Source: Streptomyces sp. BK340 (GTDB lineage Bacteria; Actinomycetota; Actinomycetes; Streptomycetales; Streptomycetaceae). Taken from it: a stretch of DNA of 55,594 bases. Under the pieces are notes generated by a model. It ran no database searches and was not told the DNA's origin. It worked only from the letters and a program-made list of their open reading frames with translations. A program made the position numbers and the translations under genes. The stretch is taken from the NCBI RefSeq assembly GCF_007827595.1, contig NZ_VISR01000045.1, positions 1-55,594 of the forward strand, written 5' to 3'. This document shows, one piece after another, positions 1 to 9,122 of this stretch. Every line of letters begins with the position of its first letter. Position 1 is the first letter of the stretch.

Positions 1-416
1 TCAGTCCGCCCCCTTGCGCATACCTCATGCCACCGGCGTACCGCAGGGATCATGAACCGTCAGCCCTGCCGACACCACGCTTTGAAGGTCAGTAGGCCGC
101 CTGGGCGACTCTGACATAGTCGGCGCCGCACACACGAAATTGCGGAAACGCCGTGGCTACGTTCGAATTCTCGGTGCGCTCTGGTGCCGCCCGAAGTGCT
201 GGACATCTGCTGTCCGACGGCACTTCATCGATGGGTTTGGGAGGCACCCCGATCCATGGTCGGGTGACGTTGGTGAATTTGGAAGGCACCAGCTCTCTTG
301 CCGAGGCGGCATCGGGATGCTCCCCGTAGTCGGCAGGCTGTCAGCGCCGGGAGCTATGGTCAGGGCATGACTCCGAGAGACCCTGCTGCATCGGACTGGA
401 TGAGAACGGGCAGCCG
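1..416. other. No convincing gene
   Basis: Short open frames exist on both strands but none has a convincing ribosome-binding site or a recognisable product. One plus-strand frame (about 150-330) is open and could be a gene fragment, but I cannot assign it. A 17-codon frame starting at 367 ends in a TGA that overlaps the ATG of the ATPase gene at 417. Confidence 0.4.
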
Positions 417-1172
417 ATGACCCGCCACGGCCAGGGCTTTGTCCGCTATATCGCGCTCGATTCGCGCGTGGGCACCGATCGATACCCTTTCAGCCTGCCG
501 GTGGTCGCCCGCCTCGCCGGCATGGGCAGACTCGATCTGGACCCCACGGTGACGTTCCTGGTCGGCGACAACGGCTCGGGCAAGTCCACCTTGATCGAGG
601 CTCTGGCCACGGCCGCCGGGTTCAACGCCGAGGGCGGTTCCCGGTCCTTCCGGTTCGCCAGCCGGGCCACCGAGTCCGATCTGGGCGATCACCTGACTGT
701 GTGCTGGAATCGTAGACCTCGCACGGGTTTCTTTCTTCGCGCGGAGAGTTTCTACAACGTGGCCACTGAGATCGAGCGGCTGGACGAAGGCTCGGGGGAA
801 CTGCTGCACGCCTACGGCGGCCGGTCCCTGCACGAACGCTCCCACGGACAGTCGTTCCTCGACCTGCTGCACCATCGTTTCGGCCCGAACGGTCTCTACG
901 TGCTGGATGAACCGGAGGCAGCCTTGTCGGTCCAGGGATGCCTGGCGATGATGGTCCGAATCCGAGACCTTGTTCAACAAGGGTGCCAGTTCGTGGTGGC
1001 CACGCATTCGCCGATCCTGCTAGCCATGCCCGGCGCACGAATCCTGCAGATCGAAAGCGACGGCACCATTGAGCAGGTGGAATATGAGCAGGCCGAGCCC
1101 GTCGCTTTGACCCGCGCGTTCATCAATCACCCTGTCCGCTTCCTGGACCAGATGTTCGCCGAGGAGGCATAG
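417..1172 (+). CDS. AAA/ABC-type ATP-binding protein
   Basis: A 251-residue soluble ATPase of the stand-alone AAA family that resembles ABC/SMC ATPase heads (predicted-ATPase group). Walker A is GDNGSGKST at residues 50-58, an ABC-signature-like SHGQS lies at 142-146, Walker B reads YVLDEPEAAL with the LDEPE at 163-167, and the switch histidine is in VATHSPI (H197). There are no membrane segments, so a transport role is unlikely. Members of this group are often annotated only as ATP-binding proteins, and their substrates are unknown. The start at 417 overlaps the stop of a 17-codon frame and lacks a strong Shine-Dalgarno, so the start is only probable. The gene stands alone, converging with the SARP regulator downstream. 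The fold call is secure; the function is not known. Confidence 0.85.
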   Translation: MTRHGQGFVRYIALDSRVGTDRYPFSLPVVARLAGMGRLDLDPTVTFLVGDNGSGKSTLIEALATAAGFNAEGGSRSFRFASRATESDLGDHLTVCWNRRPRTGFFLRAESFYNVATEIERLDEGSGELLHAYGGRSLHERSHGQSFLDLLHHRFGPNGLYVLDEPEAALSVQGCLAMMVRIRDLVQQGCQFVVATHSPILLAMPGARILQIESDGTIEQVEYEQAEPVALTRAFINHPVRFLDQMFAEEA

Positions 1173-1428
1173 ACCAGCCCGTTCGACGGCGCTCTCTGCC
1201 CGGACATGCCGCCCGTTTTCGACATGTCCAACGGCTTGCCTTACGTGCCTGGCACCCGGATCACCGTTCTGACCTGCGCGCACAGCTCTGCGCCCCTTGA
1301 TGACGGTGGCGGTGACCGGTTCGCGTCATGCGACGTCACGGTGGGCTTCGGCGGCTGCATGCCGGCTCGACGGTGCCTTCGAAGCTCTCGGGCAGCGTAC
1401 GCGGCATGGTACGGCGTACCCGGCTGGG

Positions 1429-4362
1429 TTACGGCGATGAGGGTGGCGCTGCTGCTTTGGTCTGGTGCATGTTACCGATGGTCTGCCATAACCGCTGTGC
1501 CCGCTGGTGGTGTTGGCGTGCTAGGTGGTGGAGGCCGGCGGCGGCGTCCAGGTCGCCGATGAGTTGCCAGCATGCGGCTTCGTCTTGGCGGTCGCCGTGT
1601 CGGTGGAACAGGTCCGCGGCGCGTTCCAACGCTGGGCTTGCCTGGTCCCGGTCGTGCCGGCCGGCGTGTACGCGGCCGACTTCCAGCAGCGTGTACGCGG
1701 CGCACCGCTCGTCGGCCAGTTCCTCGAAGGTGGCCAACGCCTGCCGCAGGCAGCGCAGCGCCTCGTCCGGATTGCCTCGCCGGTCGTGTAGGCGGCTGAA
1801 CCGGCGTAGCACGACTGCTACTCGATGCCCGTCGTCGAGCGCCTTGGCTTGGCGTAGGGCCTGGCCGAACCAGGATTCCGCCTCGTCGAGTTCGCCGTGC
1901 ATGAGCCGCATCACGGCCATCGAGCAGGACAGCTGCGCTTCGAGGTGCCGGTCGCCCTCACCGACTGCGAGGGCCAGGGCCTGCTCGACACGATCGGCGG
2001 CTTCGTCGTAGCGGCCTTGCACCCGGCTGACTGTGCCTAGCATCGCCACCGACAACGCCTGTCCGCGTTTGTCGTTGCTGCTCTGGCACAGTTCGACGGA
2101 GGACTGCAGGGCACGGGTTGCTCCGTCGAACTCGTCTCGGTAGATGTGTAGCTGGCCAAGTCCGCGCAGGAGTACTGATGCGCCGCGCCGGTTGCCGGCG
2201 GTCTCGGCTGCTTCCAATGCGAGTCGGTGTCCGTGCTCCCAGTCCTGATACAGGCACCGGTGGTCGTAGTAGGTGACCGTGCCGGCCGTCAGCTCCCAGG
2301 CCAGCTCGTGCAGTCCCCAGTCCACGGCCAGTTTCACAGCGCCGAGCAGGGTGTCGCGTTCCACGTCGAACCAGCCGACGGGGTCGGCCATCAGCCGGTC
2401 CACGACCGCGTCGGGCAGCGACAAGCGTGGCGCCGAACCGGGCTCGCCGACCAGCAGCCCGGCCGGCAGCCGATCGGTGCCGCGCGCGGCCAGATCGAGC
2501 CAGGCGGACAGCACCCGGACAATCGCGTCCCTCTTGTCCGCCGCCGGCAGCTGGGCGGCGATCTCCACGGCACAGGTCCTGATCAGGTCGTGCAGGCGGT
2601 ACCGCGGCTGGCCGATGGCGTCGGTGGCGGTGAGCCGCACCAGACTGGCGTCAACGAGGGTGTCCAGCACCTCCTCGGCGTCCGAGCGGTCCAACAGCGG
2701 GCCGAACACCCAGCCGGGCAGGGTGTAGGGGCCGAGCAGACCCAGCAGGCTCAGCGCGCGCACCGCGTCGGCCGGCAGCAGCCGCAGGCTCAGCTCGATG
2801 CTGGCACGCACGCTGAGATCCCCGATCCTCAGCTCAGCCAGCCGCCGGGACTCGTCCTCGATCCGCTCCCGCAGCACCCGCAGGGTCCAGGCCGGACGGC
2901 CGGTGAGCTTGGCGCTGGCGATCCGGATGGCCAGCGGCAGGTTGCCGCAGCAGTCGAGGATCGCGTCGGCCTCCGCCGGTTCCCGCTCGACCCGCCGCCG
3001 CCCGACGATGCCGGTGAATAACTCCCGCGCCTCTGCCGGGCTCAGCACGTCCAGGTCGATGTGCCGGGCGCCGGGAAGGTGCGTCAGCAGAGTGCGGCTG
3101 GTGATCAACACGGCACAGCCGTCGGCTCCCGGTAGCAACGGCAGCACTTGATCGGCCTGACCGGCATCGTCCAGCACCACCAGCATCCGGCGGTCCGCCA
3201 GCAACGACCGGTAGAGCGCGGCCCGTTCGGACAGGCTGTTCGGGATCGCGCTGCCGGCGATCGAGAGTGCACGCAGCGCCTCGGCCAGCATCAGTGCCGG
3301 GTCCCGCGGCTCGTCCGACGTCCCGGCGAGGTTGAGGTAGAGCTGGCCGTCGGGGAAGGCGGCGCTCGCCAGCCGCGCGGCGTGCGTCACGAGACAGGAC
3401 TTGCCGACACCGGGACCGCCCACGATGACGGCCACCGGGGCCGGGTTCGGCGCCGACGCGTCGAGTAATCGGGCGACCTCGGCCAGCGCGTCGGCGCGGC
3501 CCACGAAGTCAGGCACATCGAGGGGCAGTTGGCGCACCGGCATGGCCATATCCGGTTCGGTGGCCGCCGCGCCAGGACTTTCCGGTCGTGTGTCCGAGGG
3601 ACCAGCCGCCGGGGCAGAGGCCGCCAGGTCGGGATCGGCGACCAGGATGCGCCGATGCAGCGCCTGGATCGGCGCGGTGGGGTCGACGCCGAGTTCGCCT
3701 GCCAGTGTCTGGCGCAGCCGCTCGTACACCTGCAGCGCCTCGCCTTGTCGCTGGCACCGGTAGAGAGCGACCATCAAGTGTTGGGCGACGTGCTCGTCGT
3801 AGGGGTGCTCGCGTCGCAGGATGGTCAGCTCCTCGATGACCTCACGATGACGCCCCAGGTCGAGTTCGATGCTCAGACACAGCTTGTGTGTGGCAGCGCG
3901 CTTCTCGTTCAGCCGTGCCGCATCGAACTCCAGGACCCGGCTGGAGATGTCGACCAGGGCGTTCCCGCGCCAGCAGGCCAGCGCGCGCCGCAGCGCGACA
4001 GCTGTCTCGAACGGCGCCTTGTGCCGTTCGGCGAGGGACCGCTCGTGGTCGAACTTCAGTAGGTCGAGCTGATCCGGGGCCAGATGAATCTGGTAGCCGC
4101 CGCGCCGCGTGCTGATCAAGGAGCCGGGTGCTCCGCACGCGGCAAGGTTGCGGCGCAGCCCGGAGAGCGCGTCCTGGACCTGACGGACCGCGGTGGCGGG
4201 TGCTTTCCCGTCCCACATCACGGCGACGAGCCGTTCCACGGCGACGACGTTGTTGGCGTCGACCAGAAGCGCGGCCAGCATTTTGGCCTGCCGCGGTCCG
4301 TCGAGCCGGACGTCGCGCCCGGTGATCTGGGCGCGTAACGGCCCCAGCACGCCAAATCTCAT
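1429..4362 (-). CDS. SARP/AfsR-type regulator (BTAD, NB-ARC, TPR)
   Basis: A 977-residue regulator of the AfsR/DnrI/RedD type. Residues 1-90 are an OmpR-like winged helix that opens with MRFGVLGPLR. Residues 95-245 are the bacterial transcriptional activation domain. A variable Ala/Pro linker leads to an NB-ARC/STAND NTPase with P-loop GGPGVGKS (315-322) and Walker B MLVVLDD near 390. TPR repeats fill roughly residues 690-960. The start is the ATG at 4362, with a run of seven G residues five bases upstream; a GTG five codons earlier is less likely. The family activates secondary-metabolite and morphology genes, with the NTPase acting as a switch and the TPRs as sensor or dimer surface. Its target here is unknown: no biosynthetic cluster is adjacent, but two secreted or leader ORFs lie divergently from it. 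Confidence 0.9.
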   Translation of the reverse strand: MRFGVLGPLRAQITGRDVRLDGPRQAKMLAALLVDANNVVAVERLVAVMWDGKAPATAVRQVQDALSGLRRNLAACGAPGSLISTRRGGYQIHLAPDQLDLLKFDHERSLAERHKAPFETAVALRRALACWRGNALVDISSRVLEFDAARLNEKRAATHKLCLSIELDLGRHREVIEELTILRREHPYDEHVAQHLMVALYRCQRQGEALQVYERLRQTLAGELGVDPTAPIQALHRRILVADPDLAASAPAAGPSDTRPESPGAAATEPDMAMPVRQLPLDVPDFVGRADALAEVARLLDASAPNPAPVAVIVGGPGVGKSCLVTHAARLASAAFPDGQLYLNLAGTSDEPRDPALMLAEALRALSIAGSAIPNSLSERAALYRSLLADRRMLVVLDDAGQADQVLPLLPGADGCAVLITSRTLLTHLPGARHIDLDVLSPAEARELFTGIVGRRRVEREPAEADAILDCCGNLPLAIRIASAKLTGRPAWTLRVLRERIEDESRRLAELRIGDLSVRASIELSLRLLPADAVRALSLLGLLGPYTLPGWVFGPLLDRSDAEEVLDTLVDASLVRLTATDAIGQPRYRLHDLIRTCAVEIAAQLPAADKRDAIVRVLSAWLDLAARGTDRLPAGLLVGEPGSAPRLSLPDAVVDRLMADPVGWFDVERDTLLGAVKLAVDWGLHELAWELTAGTVTYYDHRCLYQDWEHGHRLALEAAETAGNRRGASVLLRGLGQLHIYRDEFDGATRALQSSVELCQSSNDKRGQALSVAMLGTVSRVQGRYDEAADRVEQALALAVGEGDRHLEAQLSCSMAVMRLMHGELDEAESWFGQALRQAKALDDGHRVAVVLRRFSRLHDRRGNPDEALRCLRQALATFEELADERCAAYTLLEVGRVHAGRHDRDQASPALERAADLFHRHGDRQDEAACWQLIGDLDAAAGLHHLARQHHQRAQRLWQTIGNMHQTKAAAPPSSP

Positions 4363-4501
4363 GTTCCCCCCCGGCACTTCACGCTCAGCGCCGACTCCCT
4401 GACTGACCTGGCACTAGGACGAACCTAGGACGGCCGACGGACCCGTGTCCATAGCGTCACCGTGGGTCACTCGGCCATCCCGCGCAACGAAAGGAACAGC
4501 A

Positions 4502-4591
4502 ATGAAACGTTCGGTCAAGGCAGCAGTGGTGGCCGCGACAACGGCTGTCGCCACGGCCACCTCCACCACAGTGGCCCAGACCCATGGCTGA
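4502..4591 (+). CDS. 29-aa signal-peptide-like micro-ORF
   Basis: An ATG at 4502 preceded by GAAAGGAA opens a 29-codon frame. It encodes a lysine/arginine start (MKRSVKAA), an Ala/Val/Thr-rich hydrophobic stretch and then a stop at 4589-4591. It looks exactly like a Sec signal sequence with no mature protein after it. It lies between the divergent SARP gene and the secreted protein at 4770. It could be a leader peptide or, more simply, the surviving N-terminus of a decayed secreted-protein gene. I favour decay. Confidence 0.4.
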   Translation: MKRSVKAAVVAATTAVATATSTTVAQTHG

Positions 4592-4769
4592 CCGATGGGT
4601 CAGTAGGACCGCAGCTTCTCACCGGCCGAGCGGCCACGCCCAGCCGAGGCAGCACGGTCGATCTGAGCCGAAGATCCTCATCCGACGCAGGAATGCGCCG
4701 GATGAGGAACGAGGCTCACGCTCACTGGTCTCGCGAACTACGCGAAAGCGTCGACAATGGAAGGTACCT

Positions 4770-5285
4770 ATGAGTTTCAAGAAGGCACTCACCGTCTCGG
4801 CAGCCGTTGCGGCCTCCCTGGCCGGCAGCCTCCTCACGGCGTCCGGCGCCCACGCCGCCACCCCGTCGTCCAGCACCCACGTCGTCTCCCCGGCGTACAG
4901 CGCATACGCGTGCCGGTCGTGGACCACGCACAACTACGCGTACATCACCAACAACATCTCGATCGACTCCTGCTACTGGGTCGAGAACAACGGCTACACC
5001 ATCTCCGCCACGATCCCGTTCCAGAACTACTCCGGCACTGGCGTGGTGTACTGCGCGCACGCGATCAACGTCAACACCGGCGGCTGGGCTCACGACTTCG
5101 GCTGCGGGTCCGGGGTCTCCACCGGACAGGGCACCACCGTCGCGGGAACCGGTGGAGGAGCACCCGGGTACAGCGAATACTGGGATGCCCCGGCGGGCAC
5201 CTACGTGGTCTCCACCGGGTTCTGGCTGAACGGCAGGTACTACGGCGACGTACAGAGCCCGAGGACCACCATCGGAGCGCACTAG
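4770..5285 (+). CDS. Small secreted protein, function unknown
   Basis: A 171-residue protein with a clear Sec signal peptide: MSFKKAL, then a hydrophobic Ala/Leu core, with a likely signal peptidase I site after AHA near residue 29. The mature part of about 142 residues is rich in Tyr, Ser, Thr, Asn and Gly, has four Cys (for example around SCYW, VYCAH and FGCG) that could form two disulphides, and looks all-beta. The start ATG at 4770 has GGAAGG six bases upstream. I do not recognise the family. Its position divergent from the SARP regulator makes co-regulation possible but unproven. It is followed by a hairpin at 5486-5530. Confidence 0.75.
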   Translation: MSFKKALTVSAAVAASLAGSLLTASGAHAATPSSSTHVVSPAYSAYACRSWTTHNYAYITNNISIDSCYWVENNGYTISATIPFQNYSGTGVVYCAHAINVNTGGWAHDFGCGSGVSTGQGTTVAGTGGGAPGYSEYWDAPAGTYVVSTGFWLNGRYYGDVQSPRTTIGAH

Positions 5286-5808
5286 CCCCACCAGGGCCGA
5301 GCGGCCGCCGCTTCGAGGCACAAGGCTGGTGGCCGCCCGCCCGTTCCAGGGCCATGGCCTGAAGACGCCGTCCTGGCGCCGCTGTCGAGGCGATCGGCGA
5401 GAACCTCCACAAGGGGCTGACTCCCCGCCCCTTACGCCCTGCCCCGTGACCACCGTGCCCTATCGCCACGGCCACCGAGTCGGCGAACAGACGGGGCCGT
5501 GCTTGAGTTCTCTATCGAGCCCCGTCTGTTGTGCTCGCGCCCCTCCATGCCCAGCGTATGCCGATCGCGGACAGCCGTTGTCCGGTGGCGGTCTTTCGGT
5601 ACTGGATCTGTAGCAGGTGTCGACCCACCCGGCTTCGACGGCGCGCCCGGGGCCAGGCGTTCGAGGGCGCAAAATACGAGAGCATCACCCCATGCGGCAG
5701 ACATATGATCGGGCCGGTTGTCGGGGCAGAAACTGAGCCGGGCTGTCGGATTCAATTCGAAGGCCCCGGCGTTCGCGCCTGACGTTGCGTCCGAGTTGAG
5801 GAGCACAG
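5286..5808. other. Intergenic, hairpin only
   Basis: I see no credible coding sequence between the secreted protein and the small gene at 5809. The only clear structure is the 12-bp inverted repeat at 5486-5530. The TTG start at 5809 has GAGGAG just upstream, so the last ~40 bases probably carry the leader of that gene. Confidence 0.5.
5486..5530 (+). terminator. Hairpin, possible factor-independent terminator
   Basis: Perfect 12-bp arms, AACAGACGGGGC at 5486-5497 and its complement at 5519-5530, enclose a 21-nt loop. There is no T-tract, which is common for Streptomyces terminators. It lies 200 bp after the secreted-protein gene, so it could end that transcript. Confidence 0.4.
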
Positions 5809-6087
5809 TTGGCTCTGCGGAAGAAGGGCACCCGCCTGATCACGGTCGATGGCGTGGCGTATCGGTGGCGTGTGTCCGGCGGGGCCGGTTGCTGCACGGG
5901 GTGCGCGTCGGGGCGGTTCGACTTCGTGGTTGAGCAGGCCGACCAGAAGGGCGCGGTGTTGATGGCGGCGACGTCGGCCTTTCCCGTGGTTCCCTCCATC
6001 GTCGAGGCGGGAGTTCGTACCGCGCTCGATCACGGATGGCAGCCGGCGCGAACGGGACTGGCTTTCCGACTGAACCGGCTGGTGTAG
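5809..6087 (+). CDS. Conserved small protein of unknown function
   Basis: A 92-residue protein beginning MALRKKGTRLITVDGVAYRW. I recognise this opening as typical of a short actinomycete family of unknown function: a strand-rich core and a C-terminal helix with GWQPARTG. The start is a TTG at 5809, chosen because GAGGAG lies seven bases upstream and homologues begin at the same residue. A Cys pair (CCTGC) near residue 31 is unusual and I do not know whether it is conserved. The gene stands alone. No enzyme motif or membrane segment is visible. Confidence 0.65.
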   Translation: MALRKKGTRLITVDGVAYRWRVSGGAGCCTGCASGRFDFVVEQADQKGAVLMAATSAFPVVPSIVEAGVRTALDHGWQPARTGLAFRLNRLV

Positions 6088-6379
6088 ACCATCTTCCGGC
6101 CGACGGAGGCCCGCGGTCGGAGGGCACACGTGGTGTCACTCGATCCGGCAACCCGAACGAGGAATCACCGCCCTGATCCCGGACTTGAGTCCGGCAGGCC
6201 AATCACGTCACGGCGTTGGCCCCGGAACCGGTGAAACAGCCTTGGAAACAGCGCCACCTGGAACAACGCGGGCTTCGCTGAGGCCGTGGTAGCCAATCCG
6301 ACTGTCACCCGCACCGGTCCCGGTGGACAGAGTGCAGTACAGCTCACCTACGAAGTCCCAGGTCACCAAGACAAGGCGG

Positions 6380-6513
6380 TGATGCTGCATGTCCCGGAAC
6401 GCGTCATACCGCCCCGCCTCGAACATCGCACCCCGCAGCGTCCCCTCGTACCGGAACCCGCACCGCTCCGCGATCCGGCACGACGCCCCAAGCCTGGCCT
6501 CGTGCACGAGAAC
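6380..6513 (-). pseudogene. GNAT acetyltransferase C-terminal remnant
   Basis: The minus-strand frame reads ASCRIAERCGFRYEGTLRG and then AMFEAGRYDAFRD, the hallmark C-terminal segment of RimJ-type GNAT N-acetyltransferases. The acetyl-CoA binding motif A and everything upstream are missing, because the reading frame runs directly into the left end of the ISL3-type element at 6514. The sequence after HHRLV no longer matches the family. The remainder of the gene is not visible on the other side of the element, so a deletion accompanied or followed the insertion. Confidence 0.7.
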
Positions 6514-6540
6514 GGGTTCTGGCTCAACTTCTGTGACGCG
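6514..6540 (+). repeat. Left terminal inverted repeat of ISL3-type element
   Basis: A 27-bp end starting GGGTTCTGGCTCAACTTCTG. It is identical to the reverse complement of 8879-8905. Confidence 0.85.
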
Positions 6541-6635
6541 TTCACGCTGAGTGATGGATGAGCCTGTCCGGGCAGGAGGTGAAGTCACCCGAAAATGGGC
6601 CATGGTCAAGGCGGTTGGGATGACAGTTCGGGGCC

Positions 6636-8235
6636 GTGGAAGAGATCGTGCTCCGGTTGAAGGAGCTGTTGTTCCCATCGATCACGGACGTCGCGGTGCT
6701 GTCGGTGGACGTGGGCATTGCGATAGTGCGCGTCGACGCCGAATGCACTGCGAACGGTGCCGTTTGCCCAGCGTGCGAGGTCTGGTCGAACCGGGTTCAT
6801 AGTTCCCACCTGCGGTTTCCCGCTGACGTGCCCAGCGCCGGCCGAAGCATTGTTCTCCGACTGAGGGTCCGCCGGTTCACCTGCGGGAACTCTGGGTGCG
6901 GACGCCGCACCTTCGTCGAGCAGATACCCGGCCTGACCCGCAGGCACGGTCAACGGACCGAGCGGCTGCGCTCGACGCTGGCCTCGGTCGGTCTCGCCTT
7001 GGCGGGCCGGGCCGGCGCTCGCCTGAGCTCCGCGCTCGGGGTCTCCGTCAGCCGGAGCACCGTCCTGCGCCTGGTCGACGCCCTTCCCGACCCGGAGGTG
7101 CCCGCCCCGCGTGTGGTCGGCGTCGACGAGTACGCCACTCGCAAGGGCCGCCACTACGGCACCGTTCTCGTCGACGTCGAAACCCGCCGTCCTGTCGACC
7201 TGTTGCCCGACCGGGAGGCATCGAGCCTGGCGGCCTGGCTCGCCGACCGGCGCGGTGTCGAGGTCGTGTGCCGGGACCGGGCGCCGTTCTTCGCCGAGGG
7301 CGCCACCGCCGGTGCGCCGCAGGCCGTCCAGGTCGCGGACCGGTGGCATCTCTGGCACAACCTGAGCGAGGCCGCCGAGCGGAGCGTTGCCCGCACCGTC
7401 GCTGCCTCCGCGCCCTGGTGCCCACGGCCCCTGAACCCGGCCCCGAACCCGAGGCTGTTCCGGCCGCGGACTCGTCCGGTTCTCCTTGGCCGCGCGGGCA
7501 CCGATTCGCCGATCGGACCCGGGCCCGGCATGCCGCCGTCCACGCACTGCTGACGGCGGGGCACAGCCGGCGCTCGGTCCAGCGGCAGCTCGGGATGACC
7601 TACCGCACCGTCAAGCAGTTTGCCGACGCCGCAACGCCGGAAGAGCTGTTCACCGGTCAGTGGCAGAACCGGCCCTCCGTCCTCAACGACTACAAGCCGT
7701 ACCTGGACGACCGCTGGAGCGAGGGCTGCACCAACGCCTGGAAGCTGTGGGAGGAGATCGTGCCACTCGGCTACAAGGGCAGCTACCAGCGCGTTCGCGC
7801 CTACCTGCACGACAGGCGCACCTCACCGCGGCCGGCGAACGCCCGCCCGCCCTCGCCCCGGACCATCGCCGGATGGATCCTCCGCCGTCCTGTGAAACCC
7901 TCACCGAGACCGAGCAACTCCAGCTCAAAGCGGTCCGGACGCACTGCTCCGAACTCGACGCCCTCACCAGGCACGTCCGCTCCTTCGCGACCATGCTCAC
8001 CGAGCGCCAGGGCGAGCTCCTGCCCGACTGGCTCGACGCCGTTCGGCAGGACGACCGGCCCAGCCTCCACACCCTCGCCGCAGGCATCGACCGCGACGCC
8101 GTCATCGCCGGCCTGAGTCTGCCCTGGAGCTCGGGCGTCGTGGAAGGGCACGTCAACCGGATCAAGATGCTCAAGCGGCAGATGTTCGGCCGCGCAGGCT
8201 TCACCCTCCCGCGGAAGCGCGTCCTCATGTCCTGA
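6636..8235 (+). pseudogene. ISL3-type transposase, two frameshifts
   Basis: The protein is spread over three frames. From the GTG at 6636 the first frame gives the N-terminal region with a zinc-binding CPAC...CGNSGC cluster and the HTH segment LSSALGVSVSRSTVLRLVD, followed by the DDE catalytic start VVGVDEYATRKGRHYG. Near 7420-7490 the match moves to the +1-related frame (FADRTRARHAAVHALL and onward). Near 7890 it moves again to the frame containing SGVVEGHVNRIKMLKRQMFG, the conserved ISL3 C-terminus with the catalytic glutamate. Restoring two single-base indels would give a protein of about 530 residues. As read, the transposase is inactive. Sequencing errors are possible but two in one gene favour real decay. 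Confidence 0.8.
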
Positions 8236-8258
8236 TCACCGACGACGGGAGGAACTCG

Positions 8259-8822
8259 ATGGCAGCGTCGGCGGATGTGCAAGCCTTCTCCTCCCAGATG
8301 CCGACCGAGAAGACTTGGATGACCCGCGACGACGCCCTCGATCGGCTCAGACGCATCGCGCGTGAGAGGGCATTTGGTAGGCACGTCGGGTCTGACCGGC
8401 TCATTCAGGCAGGGCTGGACGCGTTGATCGCTGGGGTTGAGAGCCCGTCCCTCGCCATGCTGGCTGGCCTCCTCCGGAGCGAGGAGCCCGAAGCGCCAGC
8501 GCTCTTCGACCAGGTGCTGGAGGAGCTGGGACTGCTCTTCCAGCCGCCCGCGGACTCCCGGGCCGCAAAGTGGGCGATGGCCTCCTGGATCGCCGGTCAG
8601 ATCGCCGACGGATCCCTGGATCCCGCCGCCGGCACTCACCTCATCTGGGCAGACATCGCCTATGACCTCGGCTACCCCGAAGAGCTGGAATCACTTGTGC
8701 ACTGTGCGCACAACCTAGACGGTTGGGAGCAGAGCTGGGGCGTCTCCTTCGAGGAACTCAGCAGAGAAGCGATCGAGGCGGCGAAACAGTTCTTGAACAA
8801 GCTGCCGACAGCGGAGAACTGA
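8259..8822 (+). CDS. Passenger gene, unknown all-helical protein
   Basis: A 187-residue predicted soluble, mostly helical protein. The ATG at 8259 has a strong GGGAGGA site. It begins just 23 bp after the transposase frame ends and stops inside the element 57 bp before the right inverted end. Segments such as RIARERAFGRHVGSDRLIQ and VESPSLAMLAGLLRSEEPEA match my recollection of a stand-alone Streptomyces family of unknown function that occurs outside insertion sequences, so it looks like captured cargo. There is no enzyme motif, signal or membrane segment. Its frame is intact although the transposase is not, which suggests selection on the cargo or recent acquisition. Confidence 0.7.
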   Translation: MAASADVQAFSSQMPTEKTWMTRDDALDRLRRIARERAFGRHVGSDRLIQAGLDALIAGVESPSLAMLAGLLRSEEPEAPALFDQVLEELGLLFQPPADSRAAKWAMASWIAGQIADGSLDPAAGTHLIWADIAYDLGYPEELESLVHCAHNLDGWEQSWGVSFEELSREAIEAAKQFLNKLPTAEN

Positions 8823-8878
8823 CAGCTTGTTTTCGCCACCGAGTTTGGACATCTCCTATCTGAACCCCTCACGCAGCC

Positions 8879-8905
8879 CGCGTCACAGAAGTTGAGCCAG
8901 AACCC
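8879..8905 (-). repeat. Right terminal inverted repeat of ISL3-type element
   Basis: The reverse complement of 6514-6540 over 27 of 27 positions. Inside the ends the two sides diverge immediately. Confidence 0.85.
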
Positions 8906-9122
8906 GAGAGCGGGAGTCGTTTGTCGACGGCTTCGGGAGTCACCGCGTGGGCCGGTCCCTTGGTCAATGTCGATGACTTGGGGAGTCACACACGGCCCGG
9001 CGGGTGGTTTACGGGTGTGAGTAGTTGAGGTAACGGAAACCCTGGTGAGATTGATCTTGGTCGGAACGCCCGGCCGAGGAAACTCAGCCGGGCGTTGCGG
9101 ATGAAGGGCTACGACTCCGCGG

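Larger units (their letters stand above)
6514..8905 (+). mobile_element. ISL3-family-type insertion element with passenger gene
   Basis: A 2.39-kb element bounded by perfect 27-bp inverted ends (6514-6540 and 8879-8905). It holds a transposase with ISL3-like sequence (N-terminal zinc-ribbon CPACE...CGNSGCGRRTF, then a DDE domain) broken by two frameshifts, plus a 187-aa passenger gene after it. If the ends are set one base inwards, the flanking octamers are CGAGAACG and CGAGAGCG, a 7/8 match consistent with the 8-bp target duplication typical of ISL3. The element is probably immobile unless supplied with transposase in trans. Confidence 0.75.

Noticed and set aside
6636..8235. Programmed frameshifting in the ISL3-type transposase
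   Set aside because: ISL3 transposases are normally single-frame. Two separate shifts without clear slippery sites point to decay or error.
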